DNA of 64,000 bases from Paraliobacillus sp044383835 (GCF_044383835.1 NZ_JBISEP010000003.1:95008-159007); one strand, 5' to 3'. Numbered from the stretch's first letter, positions 44,558-53,837 are shown. Translations and numbers: made by a program. The notes: generated by a model from the sequence alone, not told the origin.

Positions 44558-44932
44558 ATGAAGAACCTTTTTAAAGAAAATAAGCCTATCTACGTACAAG
44601 TTCGTGAACAAATTGAAGATCAAATAATTAACAAACAGTTACTACCTAACGATCAGGCACCTTCTACAAACCAATTAGTAAATTTTTATAAAATCAACCA
44701 TGTGACCGTTTCAAAAGGGGTCAATCAACTTGTTGAAGAAGAAGTACTATATAAGAAAAGGGGGGTTGGCATGTTTGTCACTGAGGGAGCAAGAAAAAAA
44801 TTGCTTCATAGACGACGTAAATCCTTTATAAAAGATTATGTTGTTACACTCGTTCAAGAAGCCAATAAATTAGAAATTACAAATGAAGAAATTCTAACCT
44901 ATATTAATCAAGTGAAAGGAAGTGAACAATAA
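44558..44932 (+). CDS. GntR-family repressor, YtrA subfamily
   Basis: The 124-residue protein has a winged helix (about 10-78: PIYVQVREQIEDQIINKQL, then PSTNQLVNFYKINHVTVSKGV, then KKRGVGMFV) and the short C-terminal helical dimerisation tail that defines the YtrA type. It is encoded first in an operon with an ABC transporter, overlapping the ATPase gene by one base (TAATG). AAAGGAGG precedes the ATG. It probably binds the palindrome at 44501-44528; cell-wall antibiotics relieve YtrA repression in Bacillus. Confidence 0.9.
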   Translation: MKNLFKENKPIYVQVREQIEDQIINKQLLPNDQAPSTNQLVNFYKINHVTVSKGVNQLVEEEVLYKKRGVGMFVTEGARKKLLHRRRKSFIKDYVVTLVQEANKLEITNEEILTYINQVKGSEQ

Positions 44933-45798
44933 TGCATATCGAAGCGAAAAACCTCAATCTTGCATATGGACGTGATCAAGTCTTGCATAACCTAAACTTT
45001 AAAATTATTGAACCAAAAATCTACGGTTTACTTGGTAGAAATGGTGCAGGAAAAACCTCCCTTCTATCCATCTTTGGCTCATTTCGTCAACCTACATCTG
45101 GTAAATTACTAATTGATGGTGAAGAACCCTTTGAAAATGCTAAAGTCATGCAACAAATAACTTTTATGTATAACAAGGACTTCACTGGAGAAACTAGCCG
45201 ACCATCTGCTTTAATCAAGGACATCAATCGATACCGTCCAAATTTTGATGTGAACTATGCAGAAGAACTGTTAAAAAAATTCAAGCTTGAGAATGAAAAG
45301 CCATTACACAAGTTGTCTACAGGGAAACAATCAGCTTTTAATGTCATTGTAGGATTAGCAAGCAGATCACCAATTACAATTTTTGATGAAGTATACCTTG
45401 GTATGGATGCACCTGCACGAGATTTATTTTATAAAGAACTATTAAAAGAACAAGAATTGCATCCAAGAATCATGATTGTATCCACCCACCTCGTATCCGA
45501 AATGGATTATTTATTCGATGAGGTTATTATGATTAACAATGGGGAGTTACTTTTGCACGAACCCTACGATAAATTAATAGCTCATGGTGTAACTCTGGTT
45601 GGAGATAAACAATCAGTAGAGGCATTTGCTGAAGATAAAGATGTATTAAATGAAGAACAACTTGGTAACACGAAGTCGATCACATTATATGGCGAGTTGA
45701 ACGAGGCTGAGAAAGCCTTCGCAAAAGAATTAGGACTTAGGGTTGGGCCTGTCTCACTACAAGATTTATTCATTCAACTAACAAAGGAGGCTGAATAA
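44932..45798 (+). CDS. ABC transporter ATPase of the YtrA-type operon
   Basis: The 288-residue ATPase has Walker A GRNGAGKTS and switch histidine in VSTHLVSEMD. The signature is LSTGKQSA in place of LSGGQ, and the Walker B region is ITIFDEVYLGMD. Both deviations are usual for YtrB/YtrE-like proteins. A C-terminal domain of about 70 residues (from about 215) follows. It is coupled by one-base overlaps to the regulator and the permease. It acts with the 45798 permease, perhaps in envelope-stress resistance. Confidence 0.85.
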   Translation: MHIEAKNLNLAYGRDQVLHNLNFKIIEPKIYGLLGRNGAGKTSLLSIFGSFRQPTSGKLLIDGEEPFENAKVMQQITFMYNKDFTGETSRPSALIKDINRYRPNFDVNYAEELLKKFKLENEKPLHKLSTGKQSAFNVIVGLASRSPITIFDEVYLGMDAPARDLFYKELLKEQELHPRIMIVSTHLVSEMDYLFDEVIMINNGELLLHEPYDKLIAHGVTLVGDKQSVEAFAEDKDVLNEEQLGNTKSITLYGELNEAEKAFAKELGLRVGPVSLQDLFIQLTKEAE

Positions 45799-46577
45799 TG
45801 AAACCAGTAACTTTTACGAAATCCGGATTAGATTTGTTAGCCATACAAATGAAATGGACACTTTTTAGTCTAGGAATTTTCACGCTAATCAATGTAATCC
45901 AAAAGTTCTTCAGTTCAAATGTAGATTCATTTTATTATGCTGGCTACATTTCAAGTAACATCTATATGTTTGTTATAGGAATTATTGCAATCAGTTTTCT
46001 AACCCACTACGTGGAAAATGGAATTACGAGGAAAAATTATTTTTATGGCAATGTGATTGCAAGTATTGGTCTATCGATTATTATTCCTATTATACTTTAT
46101 GTTGTTAATCTTGTAGAATTGTTTATTATTAATCGTTTTACAGCCTTTACCTCAGATAACATTAGTATAAATAGTATTATGGTAGATGTTGTGAATGACG
46201 TTGACGGAAATATCATTGCAGAGATTGTTCTGTCGATGATTCTATCACCGTTTATCAGTCTAGAGACAAATGTCATACTCTCGCTCTCTTTATTTAGCAT
46301 TAATATATTTGTTTTTTACATCATTGGGTGGTTGATTGGAGCCGCTTTTCAACGTTTAGGCGTTATTGGTGGGCTATTGTTTATTATCATTGGGGTAACC
46401 CTTATCGGAGTAAAAGATTCAATGCTTCGATTAGCATTAGACACACCTCTATTTAAAAGCTTTTCGTTTTTAGAGGTTGTTCCAGAAGCACTTGCTTTAC
46501 CAGTGATTTTCCTTGTCATTGTCGCAACACTCATTATGATACGCCTATTAACAAAACGGACATCAATAAGTATGTAA
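45798..46577 (+). CDS. ABC-2-type permease of the YtrA-type operon
   Basis: The 259-residue membrane protein has about six helices and the segment NGITRKNYFYGNVIASIG, resembling the coupling region of ABC-2 permeases. Its ATG overlaps the ATPase stop (TAATG). A short TM-rich tail ends in RLLTKRTSISM. The substrate is unknown. Confidence 0.8.
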   Translation: MKPVTFTKSGLDLLAIQMKWTLFSLGIFTLINVIQKFFSSNVDSFYYAGYISSNIYMFVIGIIAISFLTHYVENGITRKNYFYGNVIASIGLSIIIPIILYVVNLVELFIINRFTAFTSDNISINSIMVDVVNDVDGNIIAEIVLSMILSPFISLETNVILSLSLFSINIFVFYIIGWLIGAAFQRLGVIGGLLFIIIGVTLIGVKDSMLRLALDTPLFKSFSFLEVVPEALALPVIFLVIVATLIMIRLLTKRTSISM

Positions 46578-46805
46578 ACACGAAAGCCATTGCAACTCAT
46601 CATAGTACCGAAACTACCATTGCGCATAGCTACTACTAATAAAAAAAGAGCAGCACTTAATGTAATGATCATTTAATTGATAAGATTTAAAAATTAAGAA
46701 CTTGGTTATATCTATGTTCTTCTTAACATTAATCGGTTCAGAATACGCCTGTACGATAATGATTGAAGCGAAAGAATCAAGTTCTAATACAGTGTCGCAT
46801 TTAAA

Positions 46806-46842
46806 AAGATCAAGCGTCCTCGTATAAAGGAACGCTTGACCT
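46806..46842 (-). terminator. Terminator of the chemoreceptor gene
   Basis: On the minus strand, TCAAGCGTTCCT pairs with AGGACGCTTGA (one bulge) and is followed by TCTTTTTAAA. It lies about 37 bases after the gene's stop. Confidence 0.7.
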
Positions 46843-46878
46843 TTCTCTCATGCAAAAAAAGTTATAAACAAAGCTCGA

Positions 46879-48642
46879 TTACTTGTCCACTTTAAATTTT
46901 GCAATGCTAGTAGAAACCACTTCACTTAAGGCATGCAGTTGTTCAGCTGATGTATATAATGACTGTAATGCATCCAGTTGATCGGAAGAAGAAGAACCGA
47001 TCGTTTCTGTTGTCGATGCAGCTTCGGCTGCAACATTAGATATTTCTTTGATCGCTTTTACTACATGATTTCGTAACTGTTCCATTTGTTGCATATCACT
47101 GCCGACCGTATGAATAGAAGTGATAATTTGATCAAATGTCGTAAACATAGATTCAAAAACCGTACCAGCTTCGGTAACGACCTGACTTTGCTTGCTGGCA
47201 ATTCCTTCCGTTTCCTTCATAATAGCTAAGGTGTTTCGGAACTCATAATTGATATTAGATATTGTATTTTTAATCTGCCCCGTTGCTTCAGATGACTGTG
47301 TAGCAAGGTTGCGAATTTCAGTCGCTACTACAGCAAAACCTTGTCCAGCTTCACCTGCACGAGCAGCCTCAATACTTGCATTCAAGGCAAGCAACTTTGT
47401 TTTTTCAGTAATATCATTAATCGTTTGAACGACTGAACTAATGTTTTCCATTGTACTAGATAAGCGCGAGATCTCTTCCGCCACCTTACGTTGCATTCCA
47501 TCCGATTGTACAGTATGTTCCTGAAGCACACGAACTTTATCCACACCACCGCTTAAAACTTGCTCAGCTTGAGAGGACAGACCGTTAATTTCCTTAGTCT
47601 TCTCGCTGACTCTTTGAATATTGTCAGATAACTCTAATGTTTGTTTGTGAGCAGCCTCCGTCAGTGAAGCTTGCTGAGAAGCACCGTCTGCAATATTTAC
47701 AATAGCGCTTTGAATATTTTTACTAGTCACAGTTGTTTCTTCTGAGATAGCAGTTAGTTCTTCCGCAGATGCACTAACATCCTGAATTGAATCTCCGACG
47801 GTTGTGATTAACGATTGTGTTTCATCAACCATTGTTCTAAAATCTTTAGAAAGTACTCCCAGTTCATCATTTGCTATCGATTGAATTTGTACCGTTAAGT
47901 CTCCTTGAGCTACTTGTTTCACACGGTCACGCAAATGATCAATTGGGTGCTTGATGGCACGAATAATAACCCATCCTAATATTGAACTAAGTAGTACACA
48001 TAAAATAATAATACCTACTGTAGACCAAAGTAAAAATTGATAATCGGACGCTACTTCCTCTCTCATCCGTTCATTTTCTTCATTGTACAGTTCACCAATT
48101 ACATCCAAGTTCTCTTCCATAACATTGAACTTATCATATCCTTCTCCATAAGAAAGAAGCATCCCCTGTTCACGAACAACAGGATCTGTAGAAGAGATAT
48201 TTTCAAGAATACGATCTGATATAGCTTCATATTCAGCTTCCGCTTCTTTATACGCTTCTATAAATTCCAGTTCTTTCGGCAGATTCATATTTTGTGCTAC
48301 ATACTCATTAAATCTGGAATCTGCTTGTTCTTTTTGTTTTTCATAGTCTTCTAGATGACTTTTAAACTCATCCGTACCAGGTTCATACATATGTAGTGCT
48401 CTTTCAGCGGTTATTCTTTGAAAAAGATCCAGCCCTACCGCTCGTATTAGCTCGGTATTTTTTGCATGGTGATGTAAACTTATTTCCAACGAACGTTGAA
48501 CTTTATGCAAATTGTATAAGCCTGTCCCTCCAATAAATAGGTTCGTTAAAATAGCAACTGCAATGGTAATTAATATTTTGGAGCGAATTGAAATTTTATT
48601 CAATGCTTTTCCCATGAGACCTAAACGCCTCTGTCCTTTCAT
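46879..48642 (-). CDS. Methyl-accepting chemotaxis protein
   Basis: The 587-residue transducer has TM1 (about 20-40), a four-helix-bundle ligand domain (about 41-200), TM2 (about 205-228), a HAMP domain (about 229-285, RAIKHPIDHLRDRVKQVAQGDL) and a long cytoplasmic signalling coiled coil with the hairpin tip around EAARAGEAGQGFAVVATE. The ligand is unknown. The ATG at 48642 has GAGGAGGAG upstream; the frame extends 84 bases further without support. It stands alone, and no other chemotaxis genes are in the window. Confidence 0.92.
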   Translation of the reverse strand: MKGQRRLGLMGKALNKISIRSKILITIAVAILTNLFIGGTGLYNLHKVQRSLEISLHHHAKNTELIRAVGLDLFQRITAERALHMYEPGTDEFKSHLEDYEKQKEQADSRFNEYVAQNMNLPKELEFIEAYKEAEAEYEAISDRILENISSTDPVVREQGMLLSYGEGYDKFNVMEENLDVIGELYNEENERMREEVASDYQFLLWSTVGIIILCVLLSSILGWVIIRAIKHPIDHLRDRVKQVAQGDLTVQIQSIANDELGVLSKDFRTMVDETQSLITTVGDSIQDVSASAEELTAISEETTVTSKNIQSAIVNIADGASQQASLTEAAHKQTLELSDNIQRVSEKTKEINGLSSQAEQVLSGGVDKVRVLQEHTVQSDGMQRKVAEEISRLSSTMENISSVVQTINDITEKTKLLALNASIEAARAGEAGQGFAVVATEIRNLATQSSEATGQIKNTISNINYEFRNTLAIMKETEGIASKQSQVVTEAGTVFESMFTTFDQIITSIHTVGSDMQQMEQLRNHVVKAIKEISNVAAEAASTTETIGSSSSDQLDALQSLYTSAEQLHALSEVVSTSIAKFKVDK

Positions 48643-48771
48643 CTTTCCTTCTCCTCCTCGAAAATAATTATGTAAATCTTGACAAGGAGTTCTCATTTTC
48701 AAAAAAAAAATTGAAGTAGAAAACACATGTATATTTTACCACAATAGGATAAGATTATCTAGTTCAAAAGA

Positions 48772-48945
48772 ATGAGCAAACAGTTCTATCAGATAATCAT
48801 TCTTGTTCTTATACTTGCAGTTGTGTTATACGAGATAACTGTTGCCATAACTTTCCGTTATTCTAATAGATTTAAAAAGATTAATCCAAGCATTGTAACA
48901 ATTATTTCTTCTTCCTTTCTCTTGGCTATTAGTCTTCTATACTGA
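48772..48945 (+). CDS. Small two-helix membrane protein, hypothetical
   Basis: A 57-residue open frame encodes two hydrophobic helices (about 6-28 and 40-57) joined by the basic loop FRYSNRFKKINPS. The composition is that of a real small membrane protein, not random AT-rich DNA, and there is no opposing gene. The ribosome binding site is weak (only AAAAGA before the ATG), which lowers confidence. No family recognised. Confidence 0.4.
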   Translation: MSKQFYQIIILVLILAVVLYEITVAITFRYSNRFKKINPSIVTIISSSFLLAISLLY

Positions 48946-49120
48946 TTAAATATCGGTATTGGTTAGGCTATATAGGCAGACGTTTGAGAGAAGAAACTAT
49001 GGATTCGTAATATAGTCCAATTTAATCATTTTCCTTAAAGGTGCTTTTCGTCTGTCATTATATCTTTATAAATTAAAAAACAATTGTCTAGTATACGCCA
49101 CCTTTCAAGGGGTTAAGCTA

Positions 49121-49876
49121 CTAGTTCATTGTCAAACCACCATCTACTGTGAAATTCTGACCTGTAATACCGTTTGCATATTCCGAAGATAGATAGACGA
49201 CCAGATTTGCCACATCTTGAGGTGTAGTTACCTTCTTTAATGGTGTTGATTGAGCAATCAAATCGAATACTTCTGGTGTTGTAACAGCACTAGCATTTGT
49301 TGTTTTTAATAATCCACCTGAAACAACATTTGCTTTTATACCATATCCCCCTAATTCAGAAGCAATATTACGAGTAAAGCCGATTAATCCAGCTTTTGCT
49401 GTTGTATATTCATGATAAGGTACAACAGGGTTTTGATATAAATTAGTACCTATACTAATAATACTTCCATTGTGTCGCTCAATAAATTGAGGTGCGACAC
49501 TTTGAACTACATTAAATGCTGCTTTTAATGTCCCATCTATTTGTTTTTGGTAATCATCCCAAGTGAGTTCTGTAAAAGGTTTCTGTTTGTTTGGATCAAA
49601 TTTAAAATTTACTAATGCATTGTTGACGACAACATCTATTTGACCAAAATAGTCGGTTGCCTTTTTTATCAATTCATCTACTTCTTTACGATTTGTCACA
49701 TCAGCTCGAATTGCAATAGCATTCTCTTCACCAATCTCTGAAACGAGCTTCTCAGCAGCATCTTTACTTTTATAGTAATTGATAACCACTTGAAATCCTT
49801 GTTGTGCCAAAGTTTTTACAATAGTTGCCCCTAAACCTCTACTACTACCGGTTACTAATACTGTTCTAGTCATCAT
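49121..49876 (-). CDS. Short-chain dehydrogenase/reductase (FabG-like) under a TPP riboswitch
   Basis: The 251-residue SDR has the NAD(P)-binding TGSSRGLG near residue 8, NNALV, the catalytic serine region SIISIGTN, YxxxK in YTTAKAG, and a C-terminal YANGITGQNFTVDGG. It resembles 3-oxoacyl-ACP reductases. The start at ATG 49876 has GAGGTGG; the frame's upstream ATG at 49930 falls inside the riboswitch terminator and cannot be the start. The substrate is unknown. Control by thiamine pyrophosphate implies a link to thiamine metabolism or to a TPP-dependent pathway. Confidence 0.85.
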   Translation of the reverse strand: MMTRTVLVTGSSRGLGATIVKTLAQQGFQVVINYYKSKDAAEKLVSEIGEENAIAIRADVTNRKEVDELIKKATDYFGQIDVVVNNALVNFKFDPNKQKPFTELTWDDYQKQIDGTLKAAFNVVQSVAPQFIERHNGSIISIGTNLYQNPVVPYHEYTTAKAGLIGFTRNIASELGGYGIKANVVSGGLLKTTNASAVTTPEVFDLIAQSTPLKKVTTPQDVANLVVYLSSEYANGITGQNFTVDGGLTMN

Positions 49877-49907
49877 ACCCACCTCTATATTTTTATTTTG
49901 ATAAAAC

Positions 49908-49944
49908 AAAAAAATACGCAACCTTTTCATAGGAAAATTGCGTA
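49908..49944 (-). terminator. Expression-platform terminator of the TPP riboswitch
   Basis: On the minus strand, ACGCAATTTT pairs with AAAGGTTGCGT (two G-U pairs) and is followed by ATTTTTTTG. It lies between the aptamer and the SDR start codon, so TPP binding would favour premature termination. Confidence 0.85.
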
Positions 49945-49999
49945 AAACAAATAACTACATGTATATATAGAGTTCGCTCTTTAAGTATGTAATTAGGTT

Positions 50000-50087
50000 C
50001 TACACTTTCCTACGCTAGTGTTAGCTAGTTCAGGTTCAAAGGGTTTGAGGTAATACTCATCTCAGTTAAATAACACCCCTAGTGCGT
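50000..50087 (-). ncRNA. Thiamine pyrophosphate (THI-box) riboswitch aptamer
   Basis: Read on the minus strand, all conserved blocks occur in order: TAGGGGTG, CTGAGATGA, ACCCTTTGAACCTGA, then a TAG..TAA..CTA hairpin and GCGTAGGAAAGTG. P1 can close with CACT / AGTG. This is an excellent THI-element match, about 120 bases upstream of the SDR start codon. Confidence 0.95.
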
Positions 50088-50324
50088 ACTATTAAATTAT
50101 ATTACATGTTATCGTTTTTAGAAATTTAAGTCAACGAATTATGTTTTATTAGCATAATTCGTTGACTTAGTTAGTTTAAAATTAACATGCGTTTTAACAT
50201 AATTTACTTATTGATCCTGCTCAAAATCACATGACAAATACTGCTTCTACTCTTACCCTTAGACCACTTTGGATCCCTAATGTCCTATTTTTTAGACAAA
50301 AGTGATATGCATGTCCAGACACAT

Positions 50325-51419
50325 TTATTTTGTGATAAGTGATTTTATTTGTATTGTTTTTCCGGATTCTCTAACAAATATTTGAGCGATATGTTCGCCT
50401 TTTTTCAATTCATCTGTGATTAACAGGTGGATTGCTCCTTTTGGTAGATTATTCAAATCATATTGTTGCACATATTCGCCATCTAAATAAACCTCCATTA
50501 CACCACCCGTATTATTTAGATGTAATGCTAGTAAATCACCAGTAAATTCATAGCGAATCGAATGATTTATTGTACTAGATGAGTAATAATCATCCACTAA
50601 AACAAATCCATCTGATTCCTTTGGTGTATTAATAGAACGAAAATCATCATGCTTGGTCAACTGATGTAATGGATCGATACGTGCATAAGTGATTGTTTTA
50701 TTGTTGATAACATTTTCATTAATCGTGTTAAAAATCGATTCAGCATATAAATTATATCCTTCTTCGTTAGGGATTCCCTCTTCAGTTGTTATTTGCGCAA
50801 TAGACTTCCCAGTAGTATCAAACACTTCCTCACCATCAATGGAAAAAACGCCATAATAATCAGATGTTTTTTCAATAGCATTTACATACTTCTCATTATT
50901 CTTTAAGCCATTTTCAATAAATGTAAAGACTTCTGCTCGAGGTTGATCAGCAATTACTCGATTAAGTAGGGTTTCATAATTTTTTTCGAATTGCTCTAGC
51001 GTTAAACGATCGATATCATGTTTGCCAAAAACGATCATTACTAAATCCTGTTCTATTTCTTTCTTTCCCTTCTCGTACATAAATAACCCATCGAACACAT
51101 CTGCCCCTTGTTTCGTAATTTGATGTTGATACACTTTATTATTGTATTTCTTTTCTATTCGACTACTTATTTGCTGTTGCAATGTTTCTTCCTCATCTAA
51201 ACCATTCCCAATGACCATGAAATGAATTTTCTTCTCATTGATTAGTTTCGTATAAAAATCTCTATTTTCTTGCTCTGATTGGTGCACTCTTTGCTCCATC
51301 TTCTTCTGCGCTTGCTTACTTATTGTTTTCAATTTTTGATTGTATTGTAAACTACCATAAACTATTAGGCCAACAAAAATAACACTTGCAAATAAAATGA
51401 AAATTACTTTCTTGGACAT
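50325..51419 (-). CDS. Membrane-anchored SGNH-fold protein lacking the catalytic residues
   Basis: The 364-residue protein has one N-terminal transmembrane helix (about 4-22), a coiled basic stretch (about 25-55), an SGNH-hydrolase-like domain (about 64-225) and a C-terminal strand-rich domain (about 245-364). The usual GDSL motif is replaced by IGNGLDEEET, so the catalytic serine is absent. The DxxHPN block is replaced by GIPNEEGYNLYA, with no histidine. It is probably a non-catalytic binding protein of the outer membrane face. The ATG at 51419 suits a GGGGA ribosome binding site better than 51425. Confidence 0.65.
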   Translation of the reverse strand: MSKKVIFILFASVIFVGLIVYGSLQYNQKLKTISKQAQKKMEQRVHQSEQENRDFYTKLINEKKIHFMVIGNGLDEEETLQQQISSRIEKKYNNKVYQHQITKQGADVFDGLFMYEKGKKEIEQDLVMIVFGKHDIDRLTLEQFEKNYETLLNRVIADQPRAEVFTFIENGLKNNEKYVNAIEKTSDYYGVFSIDGEEVFDTTGKSIAQITTEEGIPNEEGYNLYAESIFNTINENVINNKTITYARIDPLHQLTKHDDFRSINTPKESDGFVLVDDYYSSSTINHSIRYEFTGDLLALHLNNTGGVMEVYLDGEYVQQYDLNNLPKGAIHLLITDELKKGEHIAQIFVRESGKTIQIKSLITK

Positions 51420-51532
51420 AACCATTTCCCCAGTCTTTATTATATTTACATCAATTAAAATATATCTATGTCCCTTTTAAGAAAAGACTTTATTTATTGT
51501 GCTTTTTGAAAAAGCGATCTCTAAAAGTCTAC

Positions 51533-52099
51533 TTACACTCGTAGTAAGCCACGGAATCCTCTTGCAGCGTAGTAAGATTCCGCTCCATTGTGGTATACAA
51601 AAACTCTTTCATAACGACGATCACAGAAAAGTGCCCCGCCAAGCTTTCTAATACTCGCAGGTGTTTGTATCCAACTCGATGTTTTTCTATCAACTTTTTC
51701 AAGCTCCTGAAGCTTTCGATACTGTTCTTCTGTTAAAAGTTCAATCCCCATCGTAGTTACCAGCTCTATTGCATTATTTTTCGGTTTATATTTCTTTCTT
51801 GATTCCAGTGCTTCACGATCATAACAAAAACTTCTACGACCTTTAGGGCTTTCCTCTGAGCAATCATAGAAATTATATTCATCCTTCTTCTTATTATACT
51901 CTAACACATCGGGCTCACCACCCGTTATTTCCATTTGATGTAATGACCACATTTTTTCCTCATTCATCTTGAGTTTTGCATCTACGCTACTCCATTTTAA
52001 ATTTTTATGTCGGTCCATGTTATTTTCAAAACGTGTTTTCAAAATAGTCAATAATTCTTCACGCTGTACTAACGACAATTGTTTATGATTCATATGCAT
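51533..52099 (-). CDS. DUF4256 family protein
   Basis: The 188-residue soluble protein matches DUF4256: an N-terminal helical region (LLTILKTRFENNMDRH), VDAKL, MEITGGEPDVL, FYDCSEESPKGRRSFCYDREAL and the C-terminal RKLGGALFCDRRYERVFVYHNGAESYYAARGFRG region. The function is unknown. The family is widespread as a single gene in Firmicutes and other bacteria. Two start codons (52099 and 52093) are possible around one GAGGAG site. Confidence 0.88.
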   Translation of the reverse strand: MHMNHKQLSLVQREELLTILKTRFENNMDRHKNLKWSSVDAKLKMNEEKMWSLHQMEITGGEPDVLEYNKKKDEYNFYDCSEESPKGRRSFCYDREALESRKKYKPKNNAIELVTTMGIELLTEEQYRKLQELEKVDRKTSSWIQTPASIRKLGGALFCDRRYERVFVYHNGAESYYAARGFRGLLRV

Positions 52100-52386
52100 T
52101 ACTCTCCTCTTTTTCCATTAAAGATGATAAGATTTTATCCATTTTTAAAACTTTATATAGAGATGATCGAATGTGACAAAAGGCTGCCCCATTTTGGGCA
52201 AATTTATAAAAACATAGTTCAAGTTTCAATTTTACATTTGTATCCTCTATTTTTAATGCAACTTCCTCTTATTTTAAGATCTATTTTCTTACTTACCGAT
52301 TCTGTTCGTTTTGCAATATTTAACTATGCTTGCTTTACCGGCGGAATAACAAAACCAAGGTACCTTTGGAAGGAATGGGCGAATAG

Positions 52387-52914
52387 ATGCGAAATAAGGA
52401 AATGTCATTTGAGCAATTACTGTCTGATTTTGAACCGATGATTTTTCACCTTCTCTATAAATATGGCATACGTGATGCAGAAAAGGAATTTTATCAAGAG
52501 GGAATCATCGCACTATGGCGAGCTTGGCAAACATATGATCAAGAAAAAGGGAAATTTTCTAGTTATGCATACTTTTCCATTCAAAAATCATTTTTCACAT
52601 TACTGAGAAAAGAAAAATCCGTTCAAAAAAGAAAAGAGAAATATGCTGCGCTCACAGATATAAACAGTCTTGTGTACTACAACCAGTTACCCTTTGACCC
52701 ATATTTATTAGCAGCAATTCAGCAAAAATTAACAGCCAATCAAATGAAATGGTTTAACGGGTATATCATTCATCGACAAACGATAAAACAAATCGCACAC
52801 CAAGAAAACGTAACCGAGAATGCAGTGAAAAATTGGGCTCGCTTAGCCAAGCCAAAAATAAAACAAATACTAGAGGAAAAGACAGATAGCAACTTTCCAA
52901 AAATAGAAAAATAG
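52387..52914 (+). CDS. Small sigma-70-family factor next to comK (SigH/ComX-like)
   Basis: The 175-residue protein has sigma region 2 (about 8-80: FEQLLSDFEPMIFHLLYKYGI, then EFYQEGIIALWRAWQTYD, then FSSYAYFSIQKSFFTLLRKE) and region 4 (about 112-165, TIKQIAHQENVTENAVKNWARLAKPKIKQIL). It has no extra domains and no neighbouring anti-sigma gene. It lies 129 bases upstream of comK in the same direction. Staphylococcal SigH and streptococcal ComX are short sigma factors that drive competence genes, so a competence role is inferred. The ribosome binding site (GGAATGGGC) is weak, suggesting low basal translation. Confidence 0.78.
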   Translation: MRNKEMSFEQLLSDFEPMIFHLLYKYGIRDAEKEFYQEGIIALWRAWQTYDQEKGKFSSYAYFSIQKSFFTLLRKEKSVQKRKEKYAALTDINSLVYYNQLPFDPYLLAAIQQKLTANQMKWFNGYIIHRQTIKQIAHQENVTENAVKNWARLAKPKIKQILEEKTDSNFPKIEK

Positions 52915-53043
52915 TTTTGATCCTAATTCCATACTAGCACTAAAGTTCCTAGCTTTTCCACATGAAGTATTGGAAAATTAAGTGAAGTAATACAGATTCT
53001 GTCCATTCACATGATCAAACAAAATTGTAAAGGACGTGTGACC

Positions 53044-53523
53044 ATGCTAATTGAAGATCAGTATATCATTTCGAAAAAAACGTTGGCAATTATACCTGCA
53101 TCAGCTATCGATTATCATGCTATGGCACTCGAAACAAGTAAAACTACTTATGTTAAACAAACACCATTAGAAATTATTCAACATAATTGTATAAATAGAG
53201 GTGCAACCTTTCACGGAAGGCGAGTTGCCTCACAACAATTACTAGGAAAGAAACAAAAAGTACCTATTTTAATGAGTGAACGACCTGTTAGATATGTGTT
53301 TCCAACTCAATCGCCAAATAACTTTCACTGTAGTTGGATTATTGCTAATCACGTATTTACTATTGAATCGTATAAAAGTGAACATGCAACGATATTACAA
53401 ACAACAATATACTTCAAATCCAAACAAACACTTCATTTAATGGAATCAACTTATCAAATAAAACAACAATACCAGCAAGTATTAGCATTACATCAAGCAC
53501 TTAAAAATAATCTATTTCATTGA
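53044..53523 (+). CDS. comK: Competence transcription factor ComK
   Basis: The 159-residue protein aligns with ComK. It begins with a Y-x-I-S-x-x-T-x-A-I-I-P strand and has TYVKQTPLEIIQHNCINRGATFHGRR, the segment VPILMSERPVRYVFPTQSPNNFHCSWI and a central HVFTIE, all family landmarks. ComK activates the DNA-uptake genes and its own gene. The ATG at 53044 is preferred because AAAGGA lies 9 bases before it; the earlier ATG at 53011 has none. The C-terminus is about 30 residues shorter than B. subtilis ComK (192, from memory), possibly affecting MecA-dependent degradation. Confidence 0.9.
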   Translation: MLIEDQYIISKKTLAIIPASAIDYHAMALETSKTTYVKQTPLEIIQHNCINRGATFHGRRVASQQLLGKKQKVPILMSERPVRYVFPTQSPNNFHCSWIIANHVFTIESYKSEHATILQTTIYFKSKQTLHLMESTYQIKQQYQQVLALHQALKNNLFH

Positions 53524-53837
53524 TGCACTATTAAAAAATACATGTTATGCACAAAACATGTATATGGATAATATGATTTACTTTTGTCCAAATTATCCAT
53601 AAAAAACGCTTTTTATCATGCAATCTAAACCAATTTGTTTAGTTTCAGATCAAACTATTGTAGCCAAAATATATTTTGATGACATGCTAAATTAAGGAAT
53701 AGCTGTGTAGAAAAAGTGATCTTGACCTTGCGTCTATTCCTTAGGAGCGTTTATCTCACAGAACCAAACTACGTATCACTTATTCACATCAGCGCTCTTT
53801 TTAGTGTCATCCCCTCCACGAACTGGAGAACATAAAG
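53524..53837. other. Intergenic DNA with one palindrome, no gene seen
   Basis: ATACATGTT / AACATGTAT arms (about 53537-53562) form a near-perfect palindrome 15 bases after comK. There is no T-run, so its role is unclear. No gene was seen in the remaining 270 bases. Confidence 0.4.

Noticed and set aside
46349..46672. 107-codon minus-strand frame antisense to the permease end
   Set aside because: Its N-terminus looks like a membrane helix, but most of it is the mirror of the permease gene and there is no ribosome binding site or promoter.
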